Origin: an uncultured SAR116 cluster alpha proteobacterium
GTDB taxonomy: Bacteria; Pseudomonadota; Alphaproteobacteria; Puniceispirillales; Marisalimonadaceae
Assembly: GCA_902622875.1 (NCBI GenBank)
Contig: CACNRW010000001.1
Coordinates: forward strand, 62,001-126,000
Direction: 5' to 3'
Length of the DNA stretch: 64,000 nt
Made by a program: the position numbers and the translations under genes. The notes below the pieces were generated by a model. That model was not told where the DNA came from and ran no database searches. It saw nothing but the letters and a program-made list of their open reading frames with translations. This document shows positions 23,624 to 32,947 of the stretch, one piece after another; the stretch's first letter is position 1, and each line of letters starts with the position of its first letter.

Positions 23624-24619
23624 ATGGATAATTTTTTTGTAAAATCTGAATTTGTTTTAGAAAAATTTAAATTTGAAGAAAATTTTGCAATTCCATTAGT
23701 TAAAAATATGGATGCAGAAAATGTAGTTAATGTTTATGAAAGTATGCGTCACTTTTTTCCTACTTATCAAGAAAATAGTCAAAGGACAACTTTAGCGCCA
23801 AAGTTAGAAAATATTTTAGATCAATTTGAAGCATTGTTACTTGATGCGTTTGGGGTTTTAAATACTGGTGCTACATTAGTACCAGGAATTGTTAAAACAT
23901 TAAATATAGCTCGAGAAAAAAAAATTACCCTTTTAGTAGTTACAAATGGTGCAAGTAATAATTCATACAAAAAAAGAGAACAACTTTCTTCCTTAGGACT
24001 TGAGTTTTCAGATGAAGAAATAATTTCGAGCAGAGAAGTTGCTGAAATATTTCTATCATACAATCAACCAGAAGGCCCTTTAGGTGTTATGGGCAACATA
24101 GGGGATGACTTAAATATACCTAATCTAAATTGTATTCATCTTGAACAAGATTACTCAATGTTTGAGGAAATGAACTCATTTATTTTGCTAGGCACTCTTC
24201 GATGGGATACCGTATGGCAAGAGCTATTATTTAATTCGTTAAAAGAAAAACCTAGACCGTTATTTGTCGCTAATCCAGATTTGGTTGCTCCTCATGAAGA
24301 AAAGTTTAGCATAGAGCCTGCATATTATGTATCGCACTTAATTAAAAATGGAATTCATCTTCCATTTTGGTTAGGCAAACCTTTTCCAACAATATTTCAA
24401 CTTGCTATGAATAGAATTAATGAATTATCTGGTAGGCACATACCTTTGTCCAAAATAGGTATGGTTGGTGATACGCTGCATACTGATATACTAGGTGCAA
24501 ATAGTTTTGGTTTAAAATCAATATTAATGACTAAACATGGCTTGCTTAAAAACATAAATGTTGGAAAAATGATTAAACATACCAATATTATTCCTGATTA
24601 TATTGTCGAAAGTCCCTAA
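23624..24619 (+). CDS. HAD-superfamily (IIA, NagD-like) hydrolase
   Basis: LLLDAFGVLNTG, VVTNGASNN, GKPFPTIFQLAMNRI, MVGDTLHTDILGANSFGL; about 65-aa N-terminal extension. Confidence 0.85.
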   Translation: MDNFFVKSEFVLEKFKFEENFAIPLVKNMDAENVVNVYESMRHFFPTYQENSQRTTLAPKLENILDQFEALLLDAFGVLNTGATLVPGIVKTLNIAREKKITLLVVTNGASNNSYKKREQLSSLGLEFSDEEIISSREVAEIFLSYNQPEGPLGVMGNIGDDLNIPNLNCIHLEQDYSMFEEMNSFILLGTLRWDTVWQELLFNSLKEKPRPLFVANPDLVAPHEEKFSIEPAYYVSHLIKNGIHLPFWLGKPFPTIFQLAMNRINELSGRHIPLSKIGMVGDTLHTDILGANSFGLKSILMTKHGLLKNINVGKMIKHTNIIPDYIVESP

Positions 24620-24622
24620 AAA

Positions 24623-25420
24623 ATGAATACTTGTTCAATTGATGATTTAATTTTTGACAAGGTATCTTTCTCTTATGAAGATAAGATTAATAAAAAAGAA
24701 ATTTTAAATAATTTTAGTTATAAAATTAAAAAAGGAAAGTTTACAACTATAATAGGTCCTTCTGGTTCAGGAAAAACATCTTTGTTAAAACTAATTTCAG
24801 GTATATTTAAATTTGAAAAAGGAGAAATAAAATTTGAAAATGAAATCTTACAACTAAAATTGAGAGATATAAGTTTAGTGCAACAAACTGCTTCACTAAT
24901 GCCTTGGATGAATGTTTACCAGAATGTTGAGTTAGGAAATATAAATAAAAGAAATAAAAAATTTAATAAAATTAACAAAATTATTAAAGATTTAGGTTTG
25001 CAAGAATATATAAACTTCTTCCCTTATCAATTATCAGGTGGTTTGTTACAAAGAGTTGCTATAGCAAGAGCATTATTATTTAAACCTAAATTATTACTTT
25101 TAGATGAGCCTTTTGCTGCTCTAGATAATTTAAGTAGAGAAATCATATCCACAGAACTTATTTCAATTATTAAAAAAGAAGCAGTTACTGTTATCATGGT
25201 CACTCATTCTATAGAAGAAGCAGCATTACTCAGTGATGAAGTATTAGTAATCGGATTTGCGCCAGTAAATGTTATTAAAAGTTTTATTCCGCCTAAAAGT
25301 AAAAATTCTGAATCTTGGCAGAAATTAGGACTTAGAAAATCATTAGAAGATAAATGTTTTCGTAAGTATTTAAAATCAATAAGGGATACCTCATACAAAG
25401 CTTTACAAAAGGAAATTTAA
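24623..25420 (+). CDS. ABC transporter ATP-binding protein (nitrate/taurine/SsuB-like)
   Basis: Walker A GPSGSGKTSL, signature YQLSGGLLQRVAIARAL, Walker B LLLLDEPFAALD; no permease or SBP adjacent. Confidence 0.9.
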   Translation: MNTCSIDDLIFDKVSFSYEDKINKKEILNNFSYKIKKGKFTTIIGPSGSGKTSLLKLISGIFKFEKGEIKFENEILQLKLRDISLVQQTASLMPWMNVYQNVELGNINKRNKKFNKINKIIKDLGLQEYINFFPYQLSGGLLQRVAIARALLFKPKLLLLDEPFAALDNLSREIISTELISIIKKEAVTVIMVTHSIEEAALLSDEVLVIGFAPVNVIKSFIPPKSKNSESWQKLGLRKSLEDKCFRKYLKSIRDTSYKALQKEI

Positions 25421-25422
25421 CT

Positions 25423-26196
25423 TTGACAAAAAAGAACAAAACAATTTTAGTCACTGCATCTGCAAAAAGATTGGGAAAATTAATAGCAACAGATTTAGTT
25501 AAAGCGGGATGGGGAGTAGCTGTTCATTACAATAAATCAAAACAACTGGCAGAAGAAACTGCAAATGAATTATTAAAAATTGGGGGTAAAGTAACATTAC
25601 ATCAAGCTGATCTAACCATTAATTCAGATATTGTAAAATTAATTAAGGATTTAGAAGAACAAAATTCAATTTGGTGTGGATTAATAAATAATGCAGGTTA
25701 TTTCAACTATGATAATGGTGTTAACTTTGATATTGCATCACTTAATAATCACATGTCGGTAAATTTCACTGCACCAACAATTTTAACTCAAGCATTAGCT
25801 AAACATACTTTAAATTTAAAAAAAAAGAAAAAGAATGCACAAGGTTTTGTTATTAATATAATTGATGCAAAAATTTTTGGACTTAATCCAGATTATTATA
25901 CTTATACTTTATCGAAACAAGCTATGTACGGTCTTACAAAAATGTCTGCATTGACATATTCATCTTCTTTGAGAGTAAACGGTATAGCTCCCGGCATTAC
26001 TTTATTAGCCCCTGGACAGGATGAAAAGGCATTTAGAAAATCTCATAAGAAAAACTTGTTAAAATCATCTTCTACAGTTGAAGAAATTTTAAATACTATC
26101 CAACTTATAATTCACTCTAAATCAATGACTGGACACGTAACACTTCTTGATGGAGGAGCACATCTTGCTCCACCTAGAAGGGATGTCGGTTTATAA
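25423..26196 (+). CDS. SDR family oxidoreductase (FolM/pteridine reductase-like)
   Basis: TGxxxGxG-like TASAKRLGKLIA, INNAGYF, YTLSKQA; immediately upstream of folB; TTG start. Confidence 0.82.
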   Translation: MTKKNKTILVTASAKRLGKLIATDLVKAGWGVAVHYNKSKQLAEETANELLKIGGKVTLHQADLTINSDIVKLIKDLEEQNSIWCGLINNAGYFNYDNGVNFDIASLNNHMSVNFTAPTILTQALAKHTLNLKKKKKNAQGFVINIIDAKIFGLNPDYYTYTLSKQAMYGLTKMSALTYSSSLRVNGIAPGITLLAPGQDEKAFRKSHKKNLLKSSSTVEEILNTIQLIIHSKSMTGHVTLLDGGAHLAPPRRDVGL

Positions 26197-26197
26197 T

Positions 26198-26566
26198 ATG
26201 GATTACACAATGACAACTAGAAAAAGAAAAATATTTATAAATAACTTGATACTGATTGCTTCAATCGGCGTGTATGAACAAGAAAAAAAAAATAAGCAAA
26301 AAATAATTGTCAACTTAGAGATATTACTTACTAATGATACTGAACCTAAAAGTGATAATTTACAACAAACCCAAGATTATAGTCAGTTTAGAAAATGTGT
26401 GACTGACGTAGTGGATAGTAAGCATTTTGATTTACTTGAGATTTTAACTAAAAAAATACATACAGCTATTTCAAAAAACAAATTCGTTGTTGGAGTAAAG
26501 GTAAAAATATCTAAACCGGACATTTTTGATAATTGTGAAGTTGCTTATGAATTATCTAGTATTTAA
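26198..26566 (+). CDS. folB: Dihydroneopterin aldolase family protein
   Basis: IFINNLILIASIGVYEQEKKNKQKIIVNLEI; the track ORF starts at 26147, but ATG 26198 follows the SDR stop and gives the natural N-terminus. Confidence 0.85.
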   Translation: MDYTMTTRKRKIFINNLILIASIGVYEQEKKNKQKIIVNLEILLTNDTEPKSDNLQQTQDYSQFRKCVTDVVDSKHFDLLEILTKKIHTAISKNKFVVGVKVKISKPDIFDNCEVAYELSSI

Positions 26567-27327
26567 AAGTTATCTTTATTTGATCTAATGGCGCTAAAAA
26601 TCTCATTAGGAGTATTTTTTTTTAAACTAATATTATCTATTAAATTTTGATCATCAGCTCTCAAAAAAGGATTAATAAATTTTTCCTTTCCTAATTCAAA
26701 AGGTATTGTTGGTAAACCACTTTTTCTTTTATTTTGTATTTCTATAATGGCTTGTTCTAACAACTGATTATTAGGATCAATGTGTTTGGCAAATTTTGCA
26801 TTTGAAGAAGTGTATTCATGGCCACAATATATTAACGTATCATTAGGTAAAGATCTTAGTTTTATCAAGCTTGACCACATTTGGTCCATTGTACCTTCAA
26901 AAACTCGACCACAACCAAGATAAAATAATGTATCACCAGAAAACAAACATTTTTCATCAGACATGTAAAAACATACATGACCTAAAGTGTGACCAGGTGT
27001 ATGAATGACTCTAGTTTTCGTCCCTGCAATATTAATTAAATCATTATCTGAAACTAAAATATCTATATTTGAAATACGACTTTTATCATATATAGGTGCA
27101 ATTAATTTTGAATTATAAATTTCTAAAAGTTCGGCATTCCCTCCGATATGATCATGGTGGTGATGAGTGTTAACTATTTCGTCTAAATCCCAACCTTTAC
27201 TTTTTAAAAACTTTATTACAGGAGTTGATTCTCCAGGATCAATTACACAAGTAATATTTTTTGCTTCGTTTCGTATTAAATAGATATAATTATCTGAAAA
27301 AGAATCAATTATGTTGATTTCAAGCAT
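26563..27327 (-). CDS. gloB: Hydroxyacylglutathione hydrolase
   Basis: Metallo-beta-lactamase VNTHHHHDHIGG, HTPGHTLGHVCFY, FSGDTLFYLGCGRVFEGT; start taken at MLEINII. Confidence 0.93.
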   Translation of the reverse strand: MLEINIIDSFSDNYIYLIRNEAKNITCVIDPGESTPVIKFLKSKGWDLDEIVNTHHHHDHIGGNAELLEIYNSKLIAPIYDKSRISNIDILVSDNDLINIAGTKTRVIHTPGHTLGHVCFYMSDEKCLFSGDTLFYLGCGRVFEGTMDQMWSSLIKLRSLPNDTLIYCGHEYTSSNAKFAKHIDPNNQLLEQAIIEIQNKRKSGLPTIPFELGKEKFINPFLRADDQNLIDNISLKKNTPNEIFSAIRSNKDNF

Positions 27328-27459
27328 TTTTACCCACATAAATTAAAATAATTAAGAATTTAATTTATGAAATTACATTATTTTACATATTAATATAATC
27401 AAAAAGTTTATTTTATTTTATTAAAGTATATATATAGCAGTAAATATTAAAGGATTAAA

Positions 27460-28002
27460 ATGAGTGAAACAGATTTAGATGATCTTAGATCAAAGATTGA
27501 CCAAATTGATGCTAATTTATGTCAATTGATAAAAGAGAGACAATCTTTAGCCTCAAAAATAATGAGCGCAAAAAATGGTGGCTTTCCTTTTGATCCTAAA
27601 AGAGAAGAAGAATTAATAAAAAAATTAGTTAATTTTGGTTTAGACAAATTTCTAGTTGAAAAAGTTTGGCGCCAAATTATTTCATCAAATTTGTCAATGC
27701 AAAAAGCTCTCAAAATTGGAGTTGCAGGAAATGATGATGAAATACAATCTGCTTATTCTGCGCACTTTGGTAACTATTTTAAAACTACATATTATTTGAG
27801 TGTTGTGAGTTTATTAGCTGCATTAGAAAAAAAAGACATTGAGTTAGGGTTTATAGATAGTAAAAGTATTAACAAAATTAAGAATCAGACAGAAATTAAA
27901 GTTAATTTTGATATTTTAGCAAACGTTCCACTCTACAAAAGTACTAACCAAAAAGATTATAATATTATTAAACTTAAAAATGATAAATTATGGGTTGATT
28001 AA
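27460..28002 (+). CDS. Chorismate mutase with degenerate C-terminal extension
   Basis: DLRSKIDQIDANLCQLIKERQSLASKI...FDPKREEELIKKL; first gene of the hisC-tyrC operon. Confidence 0.87.
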   Translation: MSETDLDDLRSKIDQIDANLCQLIKERQSLASKIMSAKNGGFPFDPKREEELIKKLVNFGLDKFLVEKVWRQIISSNLSMQKALKIGVAGNDDEIQSAYSAHFGNYFKTTYYLSVVSLLAALEKKDIELGFIDSKSINKIKNQTEIKVNFDILANVPLYKSTNQKDYNIIKLKNDKLWVD

Positions 28003-29090
28003 TGAATAATCCTACTGCTAAAGCAAGTATTGAAAAATTAGAGACTTACAAACCAAACTTTGGTAAAAGCAAAATAAATAATCTAATTAGATTATCAGCA
28101 AATGAAGGTGCTTTAGGAACGTCTCTCAAAGCTATAAAAGCCCTAAATTCTTTTACTCAAAATATAAATAGATATCCACCTCAAATTGGTGACGATTTAA
28201 TAAGCGCCATAGCAAATAGATACTCTCTTGATAAGAAGAAAATTATTTTAGGAAATGGGTCTGATGAGTTAATTTCTATAATTACCCAAGCTTTTTTAGA
28301 GTCCACAGATGAGGCTATTTACACAGAATTTGGTTTTCTTCAATTTCCTCAAGCGATATCGGTGGCTGGAGCAAAGGGCATAGTAGCAAAAGATGTCAAT
28401 TTTACAGCTAATGTAGATAATATTCTTTCAAAAATTAATAAAAAAACTAAGTTAATTTTTTTAGCTAATGCTAACAACCCAACAGGTACTTTTATTCCAA
28501 AAGAGGAAGTAATTAGGTTACATAAATCAATGCCGTCCAATATTTTGCTAGTTTATGATGCCGCATATTCAGAATTTATAAATAATGATGACTATATTGA
28601 TGGAAGTAGTTTAGTCAATAATCATGACAATGTGATAATGTTAAGGACATTTTCTAAGTTACATGGTTTAGCCTCTCTAAGGTTAGGCTGGGGATATTGT
28701 TCTGAATATATTTTAACTAATCTTATGAAGGTAAGAGGACCATTTAGTGTAAACAGTGCTGCTATGCTAGCAGGTATTGCAGCGATAGAAGATATAGAAT
28801 TCCAAGAAAAATCCGTTTCACATAATTTAGAATGGATGCGGTGGTTTGAAAAAGAATTAAAATTATTGAACTTAGATTTCCAAACATCAGTTACTAACTT
28901 TTTATTAATAAAATTTCCAAATAATGTTCTCAATAGTGCCCAAAACGCCGTAAAGTTTTTAGCTGAGAAAGGAATTTTAGTCAGAGGAATGAATGCATAT
29001 GGTTTGCCTAATTATTTAAGAGTTTCTATTGGCAATGAAGAAGAAAATATCATTTTTATAAAACAACTAAAAAGTTTCTTAGATAATTAA
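28002..29090 (+). CDS. hisC: Histidinol-phosphate/aromatic aminotransferase
   Basis: RLSANEGALGTS, ANANNPTGTFIP, RTFSKLHGLASLRLGWGY. Confidence 0.93.
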   Translation: MNNPTAKASIEKLETYKPNFGKSKINNLIRLSANEGALGTSLKAIKALNSFTQNINRYPPQIGDDLISAIANRYSLDKKKIILGNGSDELISIITQAFLESTDEAIYTEFGFLQFPQAISVAGAKGIVAKDVNFTANVDNILSKINKKTKLIFLANANNPTGTFIPKEEVIRLHKSMPSNILLVYDAAYSEFINNDDYIDGSSLVNNHDNVIMLRTFSKLHGLASLRLGWGYCSEYILTNLMKVRGPFSVNSAAMLAGIAAIEDIEFQEKSVSHNLEWMRWFEKELKLLNLDFQTSVTNFLLIKFPNNVLNSAQNAVKFLAEKGILVRGMNAYGLPNYLRVSIGNEEENIIFIKQLKSFLDN

Positions 29091-29092
29091 AT

Positions 29093-29971
29093 ATGGATTT
29101 AAATTTTAAAAAAATTTCAATAATAGGATTGGGTTTAATTGGAACTTCGATTTTACACGCAATTAAAGATAAAAAAGAAGATGAATTAGTAACTTTTGCA
29201 TATGATATTAACCCTGAGCATAGAAAGATTGTATTGCAAATGAAGATTGCAACTTTTGTGTGTGAAGATATTAAAGATGCAGTAAGAGAAGCTGATTTAG
29301 TAATTCTTGCTGTACCTGTTGGATCCATGAAGACAGTTGCTAATTTGATAGCACCATTTCTTAAGAAAAATACAGTTGTTACGGACACAGGCTCAACAAA
29401 AGGGTCAGTCGTAAATGATGTTTATCCTTATATGCCTGATAATGTTTATTTTATACCATCACATCCTCTAGCGGGTACTGAATATTCTGGCCCAAAATCA
29501 GGTTTTAGTTCTTTATTTAAAAATAGATATTGGTTAATAGTTTACGATAAAAAAACATATGAAACCAAAAAGTTAATTAATTTTTTTCAAACATTAGGAT
29601 CATTTGTAGAAATTGTAAATACAGAATATCATGATAAAATTTTAGCAATCACCTCTCATTTACCACACTTAATTGCTTATACTATTGTTGGAACGGCATC
29701 TGATCTTGAAACTGATCTAAAAAATGATGTAATTAAATTTTCTGCATCAGGATTTAGAGATTTTACTAGAATAGCATCTTCTGACCCTATAATGTGGAGA
29801 GATGTTTTTCTAAATAACTCAGATGCAGTTCTTGAGATGCTTCAGAGATTTAACGAAGATTTGTCAGACTTACAAAAAGCAATAAGGAAAAAAGATGGAG
29901 TTAAATTACATTCTTTTTTTTCTAGAACAAGGTCAATTCGAAAAAAAATTATTGATGCTGGTCAAATTTAG
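29093..29971 (+). CDS. tyrC: Prephenate/arogenate dehydrogenase
   Basis: ISIIGLGLIGTSILHAIK, TDTGSTKGSVV, PSHPLAGTEYSGP. Confidence 0.93.
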   Translation: MDLNFKKISIIGLGLIGTSILHAIKDKKEDELVTFAYDINPEHRKIVLQMKIATFVCEDIKDAVREADLVILAVPVGSMKTVANLIAPFLKKNTVVTDTGSTKGSVVNDVYPYMPDNVYFIPSHPLAGTEYSGPKSGFSSLFKNRYWLIVYDKKTYETKKLINFFQTLGSFVEIVNTEYHDKILAITSHLPHLIAYTIVGTASDLETDLKNDVIKFSASGFRDFTRIASSDPIMWRDVFLNNSDAVLEMLQRFNEDLSDLQKAIRKKDGVKLHSFFSRTRSIRKKIIDAGQI

Positions 29972-30592
29972 TTAAATTGTTATTTTTTTAAACTGTATCC
30001 TAAGGTTAGCAACAAGGAATTTGCAATACTCAGAAAAAATTAGAGAAAAAGTTTGAAACGAACTTAACCACATTTTTATATTATGTTTGGTAGGAGTTAT
30101 TGGATAGGTAAAGATCTCTAAATTTGGCATTCTACTTTTAAATTCAAGAAAAGCTCTTGGCATGTGGTAATTACTAGTGATTAGTATAAATTCTTCAATA
30201 TTATTTTTTTTAGCCCATTTTAATGTTTCATATGCATTTGAATAAGTATTTGTTGAGATACTATCAAGCTCAATACAACATTCAATCAAGTTTAAATTAA
30301 AATCAAAATTCAGCTTTTTTTCTAAGCTAATTTTTGTAAAACCTTTACCTGTTCCACTAACAAGTATTTTAGAATTAAAAGTAGAAGCTTTTTCAAATTT
30401 ATTAATTATTTTTAACCCATCTTTAATTCTATTCGTACCTCCAGTTAAAATAACAATATTTGAGCCTTTTTTACTTACATATTTTTTGGTTACTAATATT
30501 TTTTCTTTATATTCAACTAACCCAAATAAAAAATAAGTTAAAATCGAAGCTATTAAAATAACGTAAATAGTTCTAAATATTGAAAGTGACAT
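29972..30592 (-). CDS. YdcF/SanA-like DUF218 membrane protein
   Basis: NIVILTGGTNRIKDGLKI, STNTYSNAYETLKWAKKN, LITSNYHMPRA. Confidence 0.85.
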   Translation of the reverse strand: MSLSIFRTIYVILIASILTYFLFGLVEYKEKILVTKKYVSKKGSNIVILTGGTNRIKDGLKIINKFEKASTFNSKILVSGTGKGFTKISLEKKLNFDFNLNLIECCIELDSISTNTYSNAYETLKWAKKNNIEEFILITSNYHMPRAFLEFKSRMPNLEIFTYPITPTKHNIKMWLSSFQTFSLIFSEYCKFLVANLRIQFKKITI

Positions 30593-30689
30593 CTATTAAA
30601 TCATTAAAATTTATACTTTAACATGTTGTCAAAAAAAACTATGTTAGTATACAATAATTAATAATTCTACTCATATGAGGAATTTATTT

Positions 30690-31562
30690 ATGCTTGAAAC
30701 ATGTAATTCATGTGGAACAGTATTTGACATTGATGAAAACATATTATCAAAAAAGATTCAGTGGCTTAGATGTAGTGTTTGTAATGAAAAATGGAGTGTA
30801 ACCACAATTGGCCAAGAAAAACTCGATCAAGACAAAACTAAAAACAATAAAAACTTAGTATCGACACAAAATATATATAAAGACAAGTCCGAACAAGTTA
30901 AGCATGAATTAGCCTCGATAAAGTCAGTAGTAGAAGATAAAACCAAAAAAATGTCTAAAAAAAATAATCCTGTTTTAGAGCAAAAAAATAAAAGTGTTTC
31001 TGAAATAGCATCAGAATTATCAGCTTCAAATCTTAAATTAGATGATAAAATTGAAATTAACCCTAAAAGAAAAGTAAAAATTAGTAATTCTTCTAAAAAA
31101 GAAAATTTTGCTCCATTCATTTTGTTGTTAATTGTATCGCTTTTTTCAGCAATAATTTTTTTTAGATCTATTTTATTAAGTTATGGATTTTTATATTTCC
31201 CTAATCATGTAAAAAATTATGAATCGAAATTGAATGAACTATTTTATTATATCAGATTGCCAATTTTAGCAGAACTTAACCATCTTAAAATGATAAACTT
31301 TGTGGCAACTTTTCAAGATGAAAAAATTAAATTTTTGGGAACAATAAAAAATACTTCCAATAGACCGATATTAGTTCCTAGAGTAAAAATCTTAGCTATA
31401 AGAGAGGATAGAAAAATTATTCTTGAAAAGATTTTAATACCAAAAGATAAAATAATCATGCCTTTATCTGAGACAAAATTCAGTGAAACGTTAGAAATGA
31501 AACAAAAAAAAGAAAATGTTAGCGTGAAAGCAACTTTGATAAAAAAAATTTATGATCTTTAA
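30690..31562 (+). CDS. MJ0042-type zinc-ribbon / DUF3426 membrane protein
   Basis: MLETCNSCGTVFDIDENILSKKIQWLRCSVCNEKW; single TM helix; C-terminal DUF3426-like; track start at 30675. Confidence 0.82.
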   Translation: MLETCNSCGTVFDIDENILSKKIQWLRCSVCNEKWSVTTIGQEKLDQDKTKNNKNLVSTQNIYKDKSEQVKHELASIKSVVEDKTKKMSKKNNPVLEQKNKSVSEIASELSASNLKLDDKIEINPKRKVKISNSSKKENFAPFILLLIVSLFSAIIFFRSILLSYGFLYFPNHVKNYESKLNELFYYIRLPILAELNHLKMINFVATFQDEKIKFLGTIKNTSNRPILVPRVKILAIREDRKIILEKILIPKDKIIMPLSETKFSETLEMKQKKENVSVKATLIKKIYDL

Positions 31563-32821
31563 TCAAATACAATTAATTTTTCTTTAGAAATAATATCTTT
31601 TATTGATTCATTTTTTTTAATTTGAAAATCCTTATGTTTATAAATCATAACTTCTATAGCATCTTTACGTGCATTATAGTTAGATTTCATCACTGACGAA
31701 TAGGCACCAGTTGTTCTAATGGCTAATAGATCATTATTATTAACTTTGTTTATTCTCCTATCTAATGCTAGAAAATCTCCAGTTTCGCAAATTGGCCCGA
31801 CTATATCAGCAATAATTTCAGGTTTGCTAGTTTTCTTAACTGTTTCAATCCTATGATATGCGTCATATAATGTAGGTCGAATTAAATTATTCATAGCCGC
31901 ATCAACAATAATAAAATGTTTATCTTTTGTTTTTTTATTCCTTATTACTTTAGTAATCAGCACACCTGCTTCAGCAATTAGGCTTCTTCCAGGTTCAAAA
32001 CTTAACTGATAGTCAGTATTTTCAAATAAATCTAAGACAACCTCTTTATAATTACTGAAATCAGGCTTCAAACTTTTATTATAATTTATTCCAATTCCTC
32101 CACCTAAATCTAGAGTGGGTACGTTATATCCACTTGATTTAAGATCATCGGCTAATTTTTTAAGATTTAAATATGCTCTGTAAAAAAAATCAAAATCAAA
32201 TATTTGTGATCCTATATGAACACCTAGTCCAACTGGATTTATATATTTTAATTGATGGAGCTTTTTATAAATAGAATCTACACTTTGAAAATCAATACCA
32301 AATTTAGTTTCTTTTTCCCCAGTTGATATCTTCTTATGAGTTTTAGGAGCTATATCAGGGTTGACTCTTAAACATATATTAGCAGTCAACTTAAGCCTGG
32401 AAGCAATTTTATAAATATCATTTAACTCCTCCTCTGACTCGATATTAAATTGTAAAACATTATTTTTTAAAGCAAACTCAATTTCACTATTATCTTTACC
32501 AACACCAGAAAATATTATTTTTTGGGGTGGCATTCCAGCTGCAACACATTTTTGAAACTCTCCTATCGAAACTATATCAGCCCCGCAACCTAATTGTGCA
32601 AAATAGCTTATAATACTTAATGCATCATTTGCTTTAACAGCATAATGAATGTTTCCTTTAACTTCCTTAATGGTATCCAAAAAAATATTATAACTTTCTC
32701 TCATCAACCCAGAATCGTATATGAATAATGGCGTTCCATACTTTTCTGCCAAAGAACTAATTTTAATTCCCTGAACATTAAGGTCATCATTTTCATCTCT
32801 ATAAAAACCAATTTGACTCAT
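31559..32821 (-). CDS. lysA: Diaminopimelate decarboxylase
   Basis: HYAVKANDALSIISYFAQLGCGADIVSIGEF, GVHIGSQIFD, GGGIGINY, CETGDFLA; true start likely MSQIGFYRDEN at 32821 rather than 32884. Confidence 0.95.
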   Translation of the reverse strand: MSQIGFYRDENDDLNVQGIKISSLAEKYGTPLFIYDSGLMRESYNIFLDTIKEVKGNIHYAVKANDALSIISYFAQLGCGADIVSIGEFQKCVAAGMPPQKIIFSGVGKDNSEIEFALKNNVLQFNIESEEELNDIYKIASRLKLTANICLRVNPDIAPKTHKKISTGEKETKFGIDFQSVDSIYKKLHQLKYINPVGLGVHIGSQIFDFDFFYRAYLNLKKLADDLKSSGYNVPTLDLGGGIGINYNKSLKPDFSNYKEVVLDLFENTDYQLSFEPGRSLIAEAGVLITKVIRNKKTKDKHFIIVDAAMNNLIRPTLYDAYHRIETVKKTSKPEIIADIVGPICETGDFLALDRRINKVNNNDLLAIRTTGAYSSVMKSNYNARKDAIEVMIYKHKDFQIKKNESIKDIISKEKLIVFD

Positions 32822-32829
32822 GGATAATT

Positions 32830-32943
32830 CTAATTTTTTGAAATTGTTTGTGAAGGTTTTAATGGAGTATCTTTTCTTCCGCATCCATTAAAAGAAATCA
32901 TTGAAAAAAATAAAATTATTAAGATAATAGTTTTAAATTTCAT
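32830..32943 (-). CDS. lptM: LptM (YifL)-like small lipoprotein
   Basis: 37-aa ORF absent from the track: MKFKTIILIILFFSMISFNGCGRKDTPLKPSQTISKN; lipoprotein signal and CGRK...PLKP motif; sits between argH and lysA. Confidence 0.8.
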   Translation of the reverse strand: MKFKTIILIILFFSMISFNGCGRKDTPLKPSQTISKN

Positions 32944-32947
32944 ATTT

